From NCBI RefSeq assembly GCF_051348905.1, contig NC_135235.1, positions 296,284,631 to 296,348,630 of the forward strand: DNA of 64,000 nt, read 5' to 3'. Made by a program: the position numbers and the translations under genes. The notes beneath the pieces are model-generated. The model was not told the DNA's origin. It searched no databases and saw only the letters and a list, made by a program, of their open reading frames with translations. This document shows, in pieces, positions 22,292-34,158 of the stretch. The first letter of the stretch is position 1. Every line of letters starts with the position of its first letter. Origin of the DNA: Ranitomeya variabilis. Its lineage: Eukaryota; Chordata; Amphibia; Anura; Dendrobatidae.

Positions 22292-22994
22292 TAGTGTTGA
22301 GCATTCCGATACCGCAAGTATCGGGTATCGGCCGATATTTGCGGTATCGGAATTCCGATACCGAATTCCGATATTTTTGTGATATCGGAAATCGGAATCG
22401 GATGTTCCCAGTGTATGGTTCCCAGGGTCTGAAGGAGAGGAGACTCTCCTTCAGGCCCTGGGATCCATATTCATGTAAAAAATAAAGAATTAAAATAAAA
22501 AATATGGATATACTCACCCGTCCGGCGGCCCCTGGACCTTACCGATGTGACCGGCAGCCTCCGTTCCTAAGAATGAGGAGTTTAGGACCTGCGATGACGT
22601 CGCGGCTTGTGATTGGTCGCGTGAGCGGTCACATGAGCGGTCACGCGACCAATCACAAGCCGCGACGTCATCGAAGGTCCTAAACTCCTCATTCTTAGGA
22701 ACGGAGGCTGCCGGTTACATCGGTAAGGTCCAGGGGCCGCCGGACGGGTGAGTATATCCATATTTTTTATTTTAATTCTTTATTTTTTACATGAATATGG
22801 ATCCCAGGGCCTGAAGGAGAGTTTCCTCTCCTTCAGACCCTGGGAACCATCCAGGATAGCTTCCGATACTTGTGTCCCATTGACTTGTATTGGTATCGGG
22901 TATCGGTATCGGCGATATCCGATATTTTTCGGGTATCGGCCGATACTATCCGATACCGATACTTTCAAGTATCGGAAGGTATCGCTCAACACTA
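22292..22994. mobile_element. Fold-back (snap-back) element with CRE/CCAAT-rich centre
   Basis: 703 bp from TAGTGTTGAGC to GCTCAACACTA, flanked by CCTT on both sides (22288-22291 and 22995-22998). The arms are nearly complementary over about 300 bp. The centre holds paired GACGTC (CRE-like) and ATTGG/CCAAT motifs in both orientations. The termini carry repeated ATACCG and CGATA strings. It lies inside H1. Confidence 0.85.
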
Positions 22995-23135
22995 CCTTAC
23001 ATTATACCCTGATATTAGCTTGTTTTACCTCACAATTGATGGTCTTGTATCTATTTCTATGTAGCTACATAGTGGGCCTCAAGAATGATTTTCTCTGGTG
23101 GGCCCAAGGTGCTCCAGTCCGATGCTGAATACATC

Positions 23136-23629
23136 ATTCAATATGCACAAGCTGCCATGGTTCTCAGCAGGGCTTATCCGGGTTACAGAGGAAAATGTGC
23201 TGCCAAGAATAATGACCTTGTTGCGCTGCCCAAAACATCATTACATCCTACGAACAAGCGTTCTGTTCATTCCTAGGGTGATCAGCAGTCGGTGTCGATT
23301 GTGTAAGATTATCGTATCGAAAAATGAGAATTTTTAAGAACTCCCTGGTACGATTATCTTCCAGCATAAATTTAATGTTAGAAGGTTCTGTACATAAACG
23401 GTTTGAATCTGGTGTAGATAAATAGGGATCTAGCATCAGTGTAAAGAATATAAAAAGATCAACATTATTTACCGGAATTACAATCTTCATAAAGAGGTAA
23501 ATATATAAAAGAGTAAAAGAGCTGAGGAGATATATGACCTTGTTACACGTTTTGAACTAGCTAAAGTTCTTAGTCATAGGCCATGACTAAAAACTCTTTA
23601 GAGTTCAAAATGTATAAGCCGGTCATATA
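23136..23629. other. Intron of gene A, no feature seen
   Basis: Nothing recognised except a short palindromic patch near 23545-23610. Confidence 0.45.
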
Positions 23630-24528
23630 CACTCACTGGCCACTTTATTAGGTACACCTGTCCAACTTCTTGTTAACACTTAATTTCTAATCAACCAATC
23701 ACATGGCGGCAACTCAGTGCATTTAGGCATGTAGACATGGTCAAGACAATCTCCTGCAGTTCAAACCGAGCATCAGTATGGGGAAGAAAGGTGATTTGAG
23801 TGCCTTTGAACGTGGCATGGTTGTTGGTGCCAGAAGGGCTGGTCTGAGTATTTCAGAAACTGCTGATCTACTGGGATTTTCACGCACAACCATCTCTAGG
23901 GTTTACAGAGAATGGTCCGAAAAAGAAAAAAAATCCAGTGAGCGGCAGTTCTGTGGGCGGAAATGCCTTGTTGATGCCAGAGGTCAGAGGAGAATGGGCA
24001 GACTGGTTCGAGCTGATAGAAAGGCAACAGTGACTCAAATCGCCACCCGTTACAACCAAGGTAGGCCTAAGAGCATCTCTGAACGCACAGTGCGTCGAAC
24101 TTTGAGGCAGATGGGCTACAGCAGCAGAAGACCACACCGGGTACCACTCCTTTCAGCTAAGAACAGGAAACTGAGGCTACAATTTGTACAAGCTCATCGA
24201 AATTGGACAGTAGAAGATTGGAAAAACGTTGCTTGGTCTGATGAGTCTCGATTTCTGCTGCGACATTCGGATGGTAGGGTCAGAATTTGGCGTAAACAAC
24301 ATGAAAGCATGGATCCATCCTGCCTTGTATGGAGCATCTTTGGGATGTGCAGCCGACAAATCTGCGGCAACTGTGTGATGCCATCATGTCAATATGGACC
24401 AAAATCTCTGAGGAATGCTTCCAGCACCTTGTTGAATCTATGCCACGAAGAATTGAGGCAGTTCTGAAGGCAAAAGGGGGTCCAACCCGTTACTAGCATG
24501 GTGTACCTAATAAAGTGGCCGGTGAGTG
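23630..24528 (+). mobile_element. Tc1-like transposon no. 3, internally deleted
   Basis: Ends CACTCACTGGCCACTTTATT and its inverted complement, with TA at 23628-23629 and 24529-24530. It is only 899 bp, where the family is normally about 1.3-1.6 kb. Confidence 0.93.
23778..24467 (+). pseudogene. Tc1-like transposase with internal deletion
   Basis: Open for 229 codons. Residues 1-120 give the helix-turn-helix region (ETADLLGFSRTTISRVYREW), and the first catalytic Asp is D155 in VAWSDESRFLL. After about residue 184 (PSCLVW) the text jumps to sequence that reads in another frame as the family C-terminus (EHLWDVQPTNLRQLCDAI). An internal deletion therefore removed the second Asp and the Glu and shifted the frame. 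It cannot be catalytically active. Confidence 0.88.
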
Positions 24529-24556
24529 TATATCCTTAGCTCTTTCATATATCTAC

Positions 24557-24731
24557 TAGTGATGAGCGAACGTGCACACCTGCAGGGATTGCCTGTTTGT
24601 TAGGAAAACCTGCATGTGTTGCGGCTGTCGAACAGCCACGTCGACCTGAACATAGTATTCGAGCGTGACAAAGACATGGTTAGCACTTGAGCATGCTCAG
24701 ATAACACCTTATCAGACCACGTTCGCACATC
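24557..24731. repeat. hAT-like MITE, degenerate
   Basis: The left end TAGTGATGAGCGAACGTGC is a common MITE terminus. The right end is weaker (ACGTTCGCACATC). Confidence 0.45.
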
Positions 24732-24805
24732 GGGTTGCTATTTTTTTCTTACTTCCCTGTAACCTACTAGAGGAGACTGGACTGGAATCTTCCAAGCATA
24801 AAGAC

Positions 24806-25004
24806 TAAGGCCACACTCAGATGTTCAGTATTTGGTCAGTATTTTACATCAGTATTTAAAGCCAAAACCAGGAGAGGAACAATCAGAGGAAAAGTATAAT
24901 AGAAACACGTCACCACTTCTGTATTTATCACCCACTCCTGGTTTTGGCTTACAAATACTGATGTAAAATACTGTCCGAATACTGAATGTCTGAACGTGGC
25001 CTAA
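24806..25004. repeat. Palindromic MITE, copy 1
   Basis: Inverted arms from AAGGCCACACTCAGATGTTC to GAACGTGGCCTAA, with AAGCCAAAACCAGGAG mirrored in the middle. The same family is at 44988-45150. Confidence 0.8.
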
Positions 25005-25074
25005 AGCCAAAGATCACATTTTCCCATTTGTTGGTAAGCCAATTTTATTTTTCTTATTGAATCTAGTGTATCGA

Positions 25075-25240
25075 TCTTGTCAGGCAGCAGTTAAAAGCAG
25101 CATCTAAAGGAGCATAAATTGGGAACTGAAACAGCTCTGCACCTTGGTGTTTGAGAGAGAAAGAAGCAAAATAAGGTAATGAGGTATAAATACAAACCTT
25201 CATAACTTTGGAGGATAATTAAATGCAAAAAAGTTTAGTT
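25075..25240 (-). repeat. Dispersed repeat, copy 2
   Basis: Reverse orientation of 19990-20200 (AAAGGAGCATAAATTGGGAA, CCTTCATAACTTTGGAGG). Confidence 0.55.
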
Positions 25241-25549
25241 ACTCTTTAAGCTTTGATAGGGCATCAGATGCTCTAATATGATGGGTTGTATAACATAACA
25301 GGAAAGGTTTGCTGATATTTCAAACTCTTGGGCTGCTTTTCAATACCAGACATTGCCAATGAATATCAATGGTATGGTTTTTGAGGGGAACTTTGTAATC
25401 TTGGACTAGGGCTTTAAATGCCTTGAGATCCGAGACAAGGAATATTATCTTTTTTCCATATTGATAACAGGATGAAGTTGAACATAAAGATAAAATGCTC
25501 ACCGGTCAAAAGTCATTTAAAGAAAATCTTGTAATGATGGACGACTCAC

Positions 25550-25613
25550 CCAACGGAGACGACCACTGATTCTGTTCCCTTTGAGATATAGCGACATAAG
25601 ACATCATAGGAAT
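25550..25613 (-). CDS. Gene A exon 3
   Basis: 64 nt between TTTGCCCAG and GTGAGTCG. It encodes residues 135-156 (SYDVLCRYISKGTESVVVSV), the strand and helix after the oxyanion loop in this hydrolase family. Phase 1 in and phase 0 out (two bases of the Gly codon) fit the neighbouring exons, and the length is identical in gene B. Confidence 0.92.
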
Positions 25614-25813
25614 CTGGGCAAAAAGGAAACGTGGAGAGGATAAGGATCATGTTATGCGTGATTATCTATATTGCCAACATATTCTGCAGCGCTTTGGATT
25701 AAGAGAATGTTATATTAATCCTCATATATTAGGAATCTCATGTTTCTTCTCGGCTGATCTTGGTGTTTCATCAAATTTAATATGTGAAATGTTTCTATCA
25801 TGAACTTACTTAC

Positions 25814-26039
25814 CGATGCTCCCGAACATCCATCCTCCTCCATGAAAGAACAGGATGCCTTTTCTTCCTCCAGCAGATGGCGACTTGGGCTGGTAAACTC
25901 TCACCGGAATTCCTTCAAACGTCAGGTTTTTAATAAGCAGTTTGGGGTCTTCTCCTAATCTTCTGGCCAGAAGTTTATCTCTGATGAAACGGGTGAAGTC
26001 AAGCTGGCTGCATATGAACATGTTCTGCGCGATCTTCCC
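25814..26039 (-). CDS. Gene A exon 2, oxyanion motif
   Basis: 226 nt between TTTAACAG and GTAAGTAAG. It encodes residues 60-135, including IPVRVYQPKSPSAGGRKG and FFHGGGWMFGS. HGGG (125-128) forms the oxyanion hole of hormone-sensitive-lipase-type hydrolases. The RVYQP motif preceding it is typical of AADACL3/4 proteins. Confidence 0.93.
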
Positions 26040-26041
26040 CT

Positions 26042-26693
26042 GTTAAATTCAAAACGTAAAATTCCATGTCATATATATCTTGTTCCAAGTGTGGGAAAAG
26101 AAGAAAGTGCATGCCACTTATGTGACGCAGCTCCTGATAGAAAATGCTCCAAACTAGGCACTGCCCAATCAGAAGGCCGTAAAAAAAGCCTTCAAAAGCT
26201 CTTCAAAACGGCTTCAGGAAAATAAAAAACGTCCTAAAGAAGGAGCGTTTCTTTGACCTCCTCAAAAAACTCTATATGCACATATCCTAAAAAACAGACT
26301 GGAACTTTTACTAGAACATGCAAATCATTAGTCCAAATTAGCCGGCATGGGCCACCAAAACATGGCGCCGCGTTGTCTAAATCAGTTGTGCAAATACAAA
26401 GGAACTTGGAATATAGTATCAGATGTGACTGGTGTATCAGCCATGATGGACACTTTACAGAAACACCCTGAGGAATATGTATATCCTGAATCATGCCTAG
26501 TACAGGGCAGGTTAGGTTATCTCATACAAGTTCCTGAATTCTTATGCCATGAAGTGCCCCACGGATTCTCCACCTGGTCAATTTGCACCAAAAAACTGAT
26601 GTAAATGCCTCACACCACACTTATTATTATGAGTTTTTGGTCCCTATTCATCAATACCGGTGATTTTCTTAGCAGTCTTGAGTAGGGGGCATG
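26042..26693. other. Intron 1 of gene A, no clear feature
   Basis: No gene. Some text looks repeat-derived (26130-26470), but no family or second copy could be fixed. Confidence 0.4.
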
Positions 26694-27366
26694 TGTAATA
26701 ATTATAGGGGATAACTCAGGAGACTCTTTGCGTGGAACAAGACAACTACAGGACACAGTTTTATAAGTGGTAAAGTCCATATTATCACACGGTGATTCAA
26801 ACAGGTGCAGAGAGAAACTCAAGTCCACAACACTTGGTGTAAATATTAAACGCAGCTTAGCAGTATATAGGAAACTTCAGAGGAAAATGCAATCAAGCAG
26901 AAAGTCTATGAAGCACAGTTATTCTTGAGGATACTTGACACGAATAAATCCTTGTCTTAGTCCAAACACAGATAGATAAGCTTATAAGGCAGTTCAAATA
27001 ATATTGTAGCTCAACCAGGGAGGCCTGGTTAATAGTCTCAGGTTTTTGCAGAGCAGCAAACGCTTACATGTCCAGCAAATGCAGATGGAAGTAAATATGA
27101 GCAGCAGATGAAGGAGGATTACTGGAACTGGTGTATGCAGCAGGAACTCAGAGCAGAGTAGCAGGATTACCACACAGGTTCACAGGAGCAGGTATATAGC
27201 CAGGGAGTAATCAGAGGTCAGGAGCTGGATGCAAGGCAGAATAGCACAGACTGAAGGCTGGGGTGGAGTTTTATAGCAGGAAGACACAGTGCACATGAGA
27301 CCAAAGACGCCATCTTGGAAAAGGGCAGTAATGCACAAAAGGTAAAAAATGTTCAAAGTCCTGACA
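26694..27366. mobile_element. Solo LTR
   Basis: 673 bp, TGTAATAATTATAGGGG to AAGTCCTGACA, flanked by a perfect 5-bp duplication GCATG (26689-26693 and 27367-27371). No internal region follows, so this is a solo LTR of a gypsy- or ERV-like family, family not resolved. Age looks intermediate. Confidence 0.75.
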
Positions 27367-27371
27367 GCATG

Positions 27372-27867
27372 TAGGGTTCAGACGCTCCTGATTCATTAAG
27401 AGACGTTACTTCCCCACCATGTCCACTTCCTGCCCCAGCTCTGCCAAAATTCTCAAAAATTTTGCAAGAAAATTTGTGACTTTTCAAAGCCAGAATTATG
27501 GCAAAATTGCTCTGATGAATTGATCCTTTTGTGTTTCATGGCATGGAACAAGGTAAGCTAATTAGGAGATGTGAGATGGATATCTAACTCATCGAGCAAA
27601 ATTAGTCACAATTTGTCATCTATCACCGGACTTCATCCCGGGTATGGTGCATTCTCAGCTGCCATGTCTAGTTTGAAGTAAATAATTAGGGTCCAGATTT
27701 GGTCACAAATTTATGACAAATCTTCAGCAAGGTCTTCATATATTAGGCCACACAATCGAAATTCAGGGACTGAATATCAACTGCGATATTCCGAGCAGCC
27801 GCGAGTCTACTGTCAAACACAAATGATTCTGCTGAATTCGGATTAGAAGACCATGGCTGGTCCATAT
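27372..27867. other. Intron 1 of gene A, no clear feature
   Basis: Part of 27395-27530 resembles the CCTGATTCATTA-ended MITE family. Nothing else recognised. Confidence 0.4.
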
Positions 27868-28366
27868 CCAGCACCATGGGGTCGCCACCCCCCTCGCTAC
27901 ACGCCTTGTCCATGCTGCTGCACTCCTGGATTGATGGGATGATGCCAGGATTCAAGTGTAGATGCCACCTCTGCACCCACTGGAGCCATATCTTTGCTGA
28001 TAATTATCACCTGCCATCATGAAACCAGCTCCCTCTCTTCTTATCACTACAGGTTTTTCTAGTTTGGTGTCGTAAAACCTGAATCTAAACTGGTACAAGC
28101 TTAAATAATTTAATAGACAATGCCACTACTAAGGACAGGTCCAAACGTGTCATTATTGAAGGTCCCTAACTGTGCAGACCTTCATTTATTTGACCCTTTA
28201 ACTATCCAATGGGACAATTTTATTGATAAAGGGCTTTTGTGCTAAGACCTTTTGACTACTGATGTGGACGGAATGCCTCCAATAATGGTGGAACCCATTG
28301 ATTTTAGCCAGGATTACCCAATGAGCTTCACTTTTGGGAATACCTGAGAAGGAGATGGAAACTGTC
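27868..28366 (+). repeat. Dispersed repeat R, copy 1
   Basis: Direct copy of 33678-34158: CCAGCACCATGGGGTCGCCA, TCACTACAGGTTTTTCTAGT and AAAGGGCTTTTGTGCTAAGA all recur in order with scattered changes. Outside these limits the flanks do not match, so it is a dispersed repeat and not a segmental duplication. Confidence 0.8.
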
Positions 28367-28642
28367 CTTACTGGTGGAGTTTGTTGCGGATTGCCCCCCA
28401 ACTATATTACAAAGGTAAAATCTGCTGGGAATGAGAATGTGGCAAATGTAAAATTCCACAAATTGCTCTAATTTTCTTTCAGAATTTTGTTTAAACTTGT
28501 GAATGGGGTGTTTAAAGAAAACCAATAGCCCAACTCCCATGACTTGCTGTAAACACCCCCTAGAACTTTGACAACCGACAGAGGCACTCCACTGTGAGCT
28601 GTCATTCAAAGTGTCAGGCGTGCTTACAATGGCATCCCTGTA

Positions 28643-28800
28643 CGACTGAAAGCCGGTGGCTCCTGGGAGGAACAAAGTTCATTTTTTCCCATTGGCCGGG
28701 TTTTCAGTAAGATGGCTGGGCACCTTACACTATTTATACGCAGATTAACCCTATATCTGCAGATTTGTAGCGTTATCCAACCTTTCAGGTTCCCTTTAAA
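28643..28800. repeat. Dispersed repeat, copy 2
   Basis: Counterpart of 6835-6990, ending CAGGTTCCCTTTAAA, as expected for a TTAA-type MITE end. Confidence 0.65.
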
Positions 28801-29734
28801 GACACATTCATTTATATTGTTCTGTCAATTTCTGCGGATTTCCGTTAAGTGTTCCTCACCGCAGATGATTACCATGGATTTCCCCACCTTTCATTCTTGC
28901 AAAAGTTACATTAGAGACGAATCCACATCAAGATCCTTATGTAACACATACAGGGGAGATGTTTAACTTCATTTTTTTTTTTCAGTTTATATATGTACAA
29001 TGTGCAAAGTTCAGTGCCGCAATCTGTTATGGTATAGTAGGCTGAAAGATAAGAGGGTTATCTTTGAGCATTTTACTAAGATGAGCAAGGCCGGGAGAAG
29101 TGCATTATGGCTTGGGGGTACTAAATGTGATCTTTGTCCTCTTCCCCCAAGTTTCTGATCAGTTCTGCTCTGGCTGTGTGACAACTGGCTGTAGCAGAAG
29201 CCCTTCCCCCACTAGTACAAAGTTAGAGAACCTAAGGGGCTGGAGTGAGATTTCACACCTCGTCATGAATTAGACGTGGTGGCTTCTCGCACCCCATCTC
29301 TACCCATTTTGGTGTAGCTGGTAGAAACTGGTGTGAAAATACCAAAAGTTGGTAATTTTTTGGAGAACTCCAAGTTTTGCCATATGTTTACTACTTTTCA
29401 AAGCTGTTACACCAGAATTCTGGCATGCAAGCTTGAATGAATCAGGCCCACTATGTCTGTAAATTCTTAGGTAACCTGAAAAATACATATAGATGAGATT
29501 TTCAAGCCCCATACACACATAACGTGAAATAAGCACTTGTTATAGAGAGAAATTAAAATCCATAAGACATCTCTGTAGAGGAGACATCTCACCCTCACAT
29601 TGAACATATGGGATTAATTATGGCAGGGAAAGAGAGAAAGTAATTATAACTTAGAAAGAGAGAAACTAATTAAAACAGAGAAAGTTATAGAGAGACATCT
29701 GACACTTCCATCTTTCCGCAGCAGAGTTCCTTCT
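28801..29734. other. Intron 1 of gene A, no gene seen
   Basis: No exon recognised. A GAATGAATCAGGCCC terminus at about 29435 suggests one more degraded MITE. Confidence 0.4.
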
Positions 29735-29880
29735 CCTTGACAAAAAGGTGACTGCAGTGGGATCTGCGTGAAGCCCTTCTGTCCTCCTTGACAAACTAGT
29801 GGAAGCGATGGGATCTGCGTGAACCCCCGCTGTCCTTCTTGACAAACTAGTGGAAGCGATGGTGTCTGCGCGACCCCCTC
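29735..29880. repeat. Short minisatellite
   Basis: About three units of roughly 50-60 bp built on CTTGACAAACTAGTGGAAGC and GATGGGATCTGCGTGA. Confidence 0.75.
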
Positions 29881-29948
29881 CGGCTGTTATCCATGGCAGT
29901 GGTGGAATACTCTTGACATCATTTAATTTTCTGGTATAGATCACCCTT

Positions 29949-32900
29949 AGGCCGGCCTCACACTAGCGAGTTTTACGGACGTATGAGCGCATAAACTACG
30001 TCCATAAAATACGCATTACACACGGCCCAATGATTCCCTATGTCCCAGCTCCTATCAGCCGTATTTTACTGATCCGTATTATACGGTCTTGTACGGCCGT
30101 ACAAAATCGCAGCATGCTGCGTTTATCACCGTATTGCGCAAAAAAATCGCCAATGAAAGTCTATGGGGGAGAGAAAAATACGGATTACACACGGACCAGC
30201 AGTGTGACCTGCGAGAAATACGCATCGGTGTTAGAGAGAAAAGCCGGTAATTCAATTGCCAGCTTTTCATTTCTCCTTCCCAAACCCGACAGGATATGAG
30301 ACATGGTTTACATACAGTAAACCATCTCATATCCCTTTTTTTTTGCATATTCCACACTACTAATGTTAGTAGTGTGTATGTGCAAAATTTTGGCGCTGTA
30401 GCTGCTAAAATAAAGAGTTAAATGGCGGAAAAAATTGGCGTGGGCTCCCGCGCAATTTTCTCCGCGAGAGTGGTAAAGCCAGTGACTGAGGGCAGATATT
30501 AATAGCCTAGAGAGGGTCCATGGTTATTGGTCCCCCTGGCTACAAACATCTGCCCCCAGCCACCCCAGAAAAGGCACATCTGGAAGATGCGCCTATTCTG
30601 GCACTTGGCCACTCTCTTCCCACTCCTGTGTAGCCGTGGGATATGGGGTAATGAAGGGTTAATGTCACCTTGCTATTGTAAGGTGACATTAAGTCAGATT
30701 AATAATGGAGAGGCGTCAATTATGACACCTATCCATTATTAATCCAATAGTACGAAATGGTTAATAAAACACACACACATTATTACAAAGTCCTTTAATG
30801 AAATAAAGACACAGGTTGTTGTAATATTTTATTATTCTCTTAATCCAGCTGAAGACCCTCGTTCTGTGAAAAAGTAAAAATAACAAATCAACAATATCTC
30901 ATACCTTCCGATGATCAGTCACGTCCTACGAAGTAAATCCATCTGAAGGGGTTAAATCATTTTACAGCCAGGAGCTGCCCTAATACACTCGCTCCTGCCT
31001 GTAAATCCCCGGGTACTGAATGGAAAGCAGGGTGATCTGTAGTTACCTTGAGTTGCGGTGATGCGCCCTCTGCTGGATGTCCTCATGAACTGGAGCCTTG
31101 GAAAAGTTCCCACGCTCGAGTTCATATGAGGACATCCAGCAGAGGGCGCATCACCGCCACTCAAGGTAACTACAGATCAAACTGCTTTCCATTCAGTACC
31201 CGGGGATTTACAGGCAGGAGCGAGTGCTTTAGCACAGCTCCTGGCTGTAAAATGATTTAACCCCTTCAGATGGATTTACTTCGTGGGACATAACGACGGA
31301 AGGTATGGAATATTGTTGTTTGTTTTTTTAACTTTGTTTCAGGACGATGGTCTTCAGGTGGATTAAGAGTCTAATAAAATATTACAACATGTGTCTTTAT
31401 TTCATTAAAATACTTGTAAATAATGTGTGTGTGTTTTATTAACCATTTAGTACTATTGGATTAATAATGAATAGGTGTCATAATTGACGCCTCTCCATTA
31501 TTAACCTGGCTTAATGTCACCTTACAATAGCAAGGTGACATTAACCCTTCATTACCCCATATCCCACCGCTAAACAGGAGTGGGAAGAGAGAGGCCAAGT
31601 GCCAGAATAGGCGCATCTTCCAGATGTGCCTTTTCTGGGGTGGCTGGGGGCAGATGTTTGTAGCCAGGGGGGCCAATAACCATGGACCCTCTCTAGGCTA
31701 TTAATATCTGCCCTCAGTCACTGGCTTTACCACTCTGGTGGAGAAAATTGCGCGGGAGCCCACGCCAATTTTTTCCGCCATTTAACCCTTTATTTTACAA
31801 GCTACAGTGCCCAAATTTTGCACATACACACTACTAACATTATAGAAAATAGGAGAAAATACGGAGTATAAAGGTATCAAATACTTTATTAATACATATA
31901 CATAATAATTAGTCAGTGCACAAAAATAATAACACAAAGTGTAATAAAACCAGGATGGTAAAAGAGATGAGTGGGGGTCGCCCGGTGTGCACCGCCTATG
32001 GGGCCAGCATGCATTCCATTATTGGTAAGAGGCCTACTGCTATAGTAGCATATATATCTATGTGCCAAACTGGCATGAAAAAGACCGGTAATAAAGGTTA
32101 CTCTTACCGCTGCTAGGCACCAAGGCGGCGCACCCCCGGGTAGATCCTCAGGCACAGTCCCCAGTTGGGGACTGTGCCTGAGGATCTACCCGGGGGTGCG
32201 CCGCCTTGGTGCCTAGCAGCGGTAAGAGTAACCTTTATTACCGGTCTTTTTCATGCCAGTTTGGCACATAGATATATATGCTACTATAGCAGTAGGCCTT
32301 TTACCAATAATGGAATGCATGCTGGCCCCATAGGCGGTGCACACCGGGCGACCCCCACTCATCTCTTTTACCATCCTGGTTTTATTACACTTTGTGTTAT
32401 TATTTTTGTGCACTGACTAATTATTATGTATATGTATTAATAAAGTATTTGATACCTTTATACTCCGTATTTTCTCCTATTTTCTATGATCTTTTTGGAG
32501 TTGGTTTTCTTTAGTGAGGGGATGTCTGGCACTACTTAGCGCTATTTCGTTCCTCTCAGTATCTAGCATGTTGCCTGGTTTCGGTATTAACACTACTAAC
32601 ATTAATAGTGTGGAATATGCAAAAAAAAAAGGGATATGAGATGGTTTACTGTATGTAAACCATGTCTCATATCATGTAGGGTTTGTGAAGGAGAAATGAA
32701 AAGCCGGCAATTGAATTACCGGCTTTTCACATATATCGCGCTGAATTAAATATAAATACAGAATATATATATATATATATGTGTCTCAATGACATATATA
32801 TAAATATACTGTATATATGTTTTACCGAACATTTGAGCACATAAATCCATTAGATGTCGGTTTTGCAAGCCTGCGAGAAAATATCGCAGTACGGATGCCA

Positions 32901-33050
32901 TACGGATTACATACAGAGGATGCCATGCGCAAAATACGCTGACACACCCTGCCTACGGATGACATACGGATCACTATTTTGGGGACTTTTCTGCGTATTT
33001 CGGCCGTAAAAAACGGACCGTATTTACATACGCTGAGTGTGAGGCCGGCC
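29949..33050. mobile_element. Giant fold-back element with arms of about 1.1 kb
   Basis: The ends AGGCCGGCCTCACACTAGCG and GAGTGTGAGGCCGGCC are inverted, and complementarity continues inward to a loop near 31095-31113. Matching blocks include ACATGGTTTACATACAGTAA, ACTGAGGGCAGATATTAATA and CAGCAGAGGGCGCATCACCG. The right arm is split by the insertion at 31843-32589. No transposase is visible. A TA microsatellite has grown in the right arm (about 32765-32820). Confidence 0.88.
31843..32589 (+). mobile_element. Retro-insertion with inverted arms (element P2)
   Basis: Flanked by a 15-bp duplication ACACTACTAACATTA (31828-31842 and 32590-32604) of the fold-back arm. Arms of about 320 bp (31843-32162 and 32165-32486) are nearly perfect complements meeting at CCCCAGTTGGGG. 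A one-sided tail of 103 nt (32487-32589) follows. It has the same plan as P1 and P3. No hammerhead core was found in it. Confidence 0.7.
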
Positions 33051-33677
33051 TTTATTTATTTATTACGATTACTTATATAGTGCTAGCATATTGCGATACA
33101 AAAGGAAAATCCGCAGCAAAATCTGAACATTTTTGCAGTTGATTCATCCTATGTCCATTTTCACACTATGTAGGCATCCTCTATGGATTTTACAGTAAAT
33201 CCACGACAGAAATCTAAGATGATTTTTTGCTGCAATTAACTATTTCAATCATTTTTACATGAAAGTAATTCACAGACAATAATGGCGCCTGTGATTGACC
33301 TGACCATTTTGTGTCTTGTGGTTTGGCTGTTTTATGTATAGTGCGTGTTTAATCTTCTCAGATCTATAACCATAGGGTTGAAGTTTACTGTTCTGTGATT
33401 ACATAGGGTTAATGGATAAACTTGTATTATCTTATATGTTTTAGCTTTACACACTGATAGTAACTAAGCAGTATCAGCAGATAAAAATGGAAATACCAAC
33501 GGGAAAATTTAGCATTTACATTCGACCTTCACCCTGGTATGTGACTTCTGTCCTAGTCGCAGCACCCAAGATCAGAGGGACACAAGAATATATTAGTTCA
33601 AGCCGGAACTGAAGCAAGAACTCTTCACCCAGGGCAAAAGGTTCAATATACTGCCCATGAAATGTGGCTCCGAAATC
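33051..33677. other. Intron 1 of gene A, no gene seen
   Basis: AT-rich, nothing recognised. Confidence 0.4.
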
Positions 33678-34158
33678 CAGCACCATGGGGTTGCCACCCC
33701 CTTCACTACACCCTTGGTCCAAGCTAGCCCCTAGCTACTCTCCTGGATCGATGGGATGACACCAGGGCTCAAGTGTAGATGCCACCTCTGCACCCACTGA
33801 AGCCATATCCTTGCTGATAATTATCGCCTGCCATCATGAAACCAGCTTCACTCTCTGCTTATCACTACAGGTTTTTCTAGTTTGGTGTTGTAAAACCTGA
33901 ATCTAAACTGGTACAAGCGTAAATAATATAAAGACGACGCTACTAATAAGAACAGGTCCAAACATATCATTATTAAGGGTCCCTAACTGTGCAGCCCTGG
34001 AGGGAACTTGGCCCTTTATTGATAAAGGGCTTTTGTGCTAAGACCTTTTGACTACTAATACGGACGGAGTGCCTCCAATAATGGTGGGACCCATTGATTT
34101 TAGCCTTGATTACCCCATTAGCTTCACTTTTGGGGATACCTGAGAAGGAGATGCAAGT
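33678..34158 (+). repeat. Dispersed repeat R, copy 2
   Basis: Same orientation and order as 27868-28366. It lacks a short stretch after TAACTGTGCAG. Confidence 0.8.

Larger units (their letters stand above)
20827..23127. mobile_element. Non-autonomous hAT-type element with internal minisatellites (H1)
   Basis: Ends CAGACTCGGACTGG and CCAGTCCGATGCTG are inverted. The flanking 8-bp duplication AATACATC (20819-20826 and 23128-23135) is perfect and typical of hAT. The interior holds two adjacent minisatellites (21403-21765 and 21770-22245) and a nested fold-back (22292-22994). Without the fold-back it is about 1.6 kb. No transposase is present. Confidence 0.85.

Noticed and set aside
31843-32589. 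Hammerhead core in P2
   Set aside because: CTGAGGA is present near the arm junction, but no GAAA partner with a stem III follows at a usable distance.
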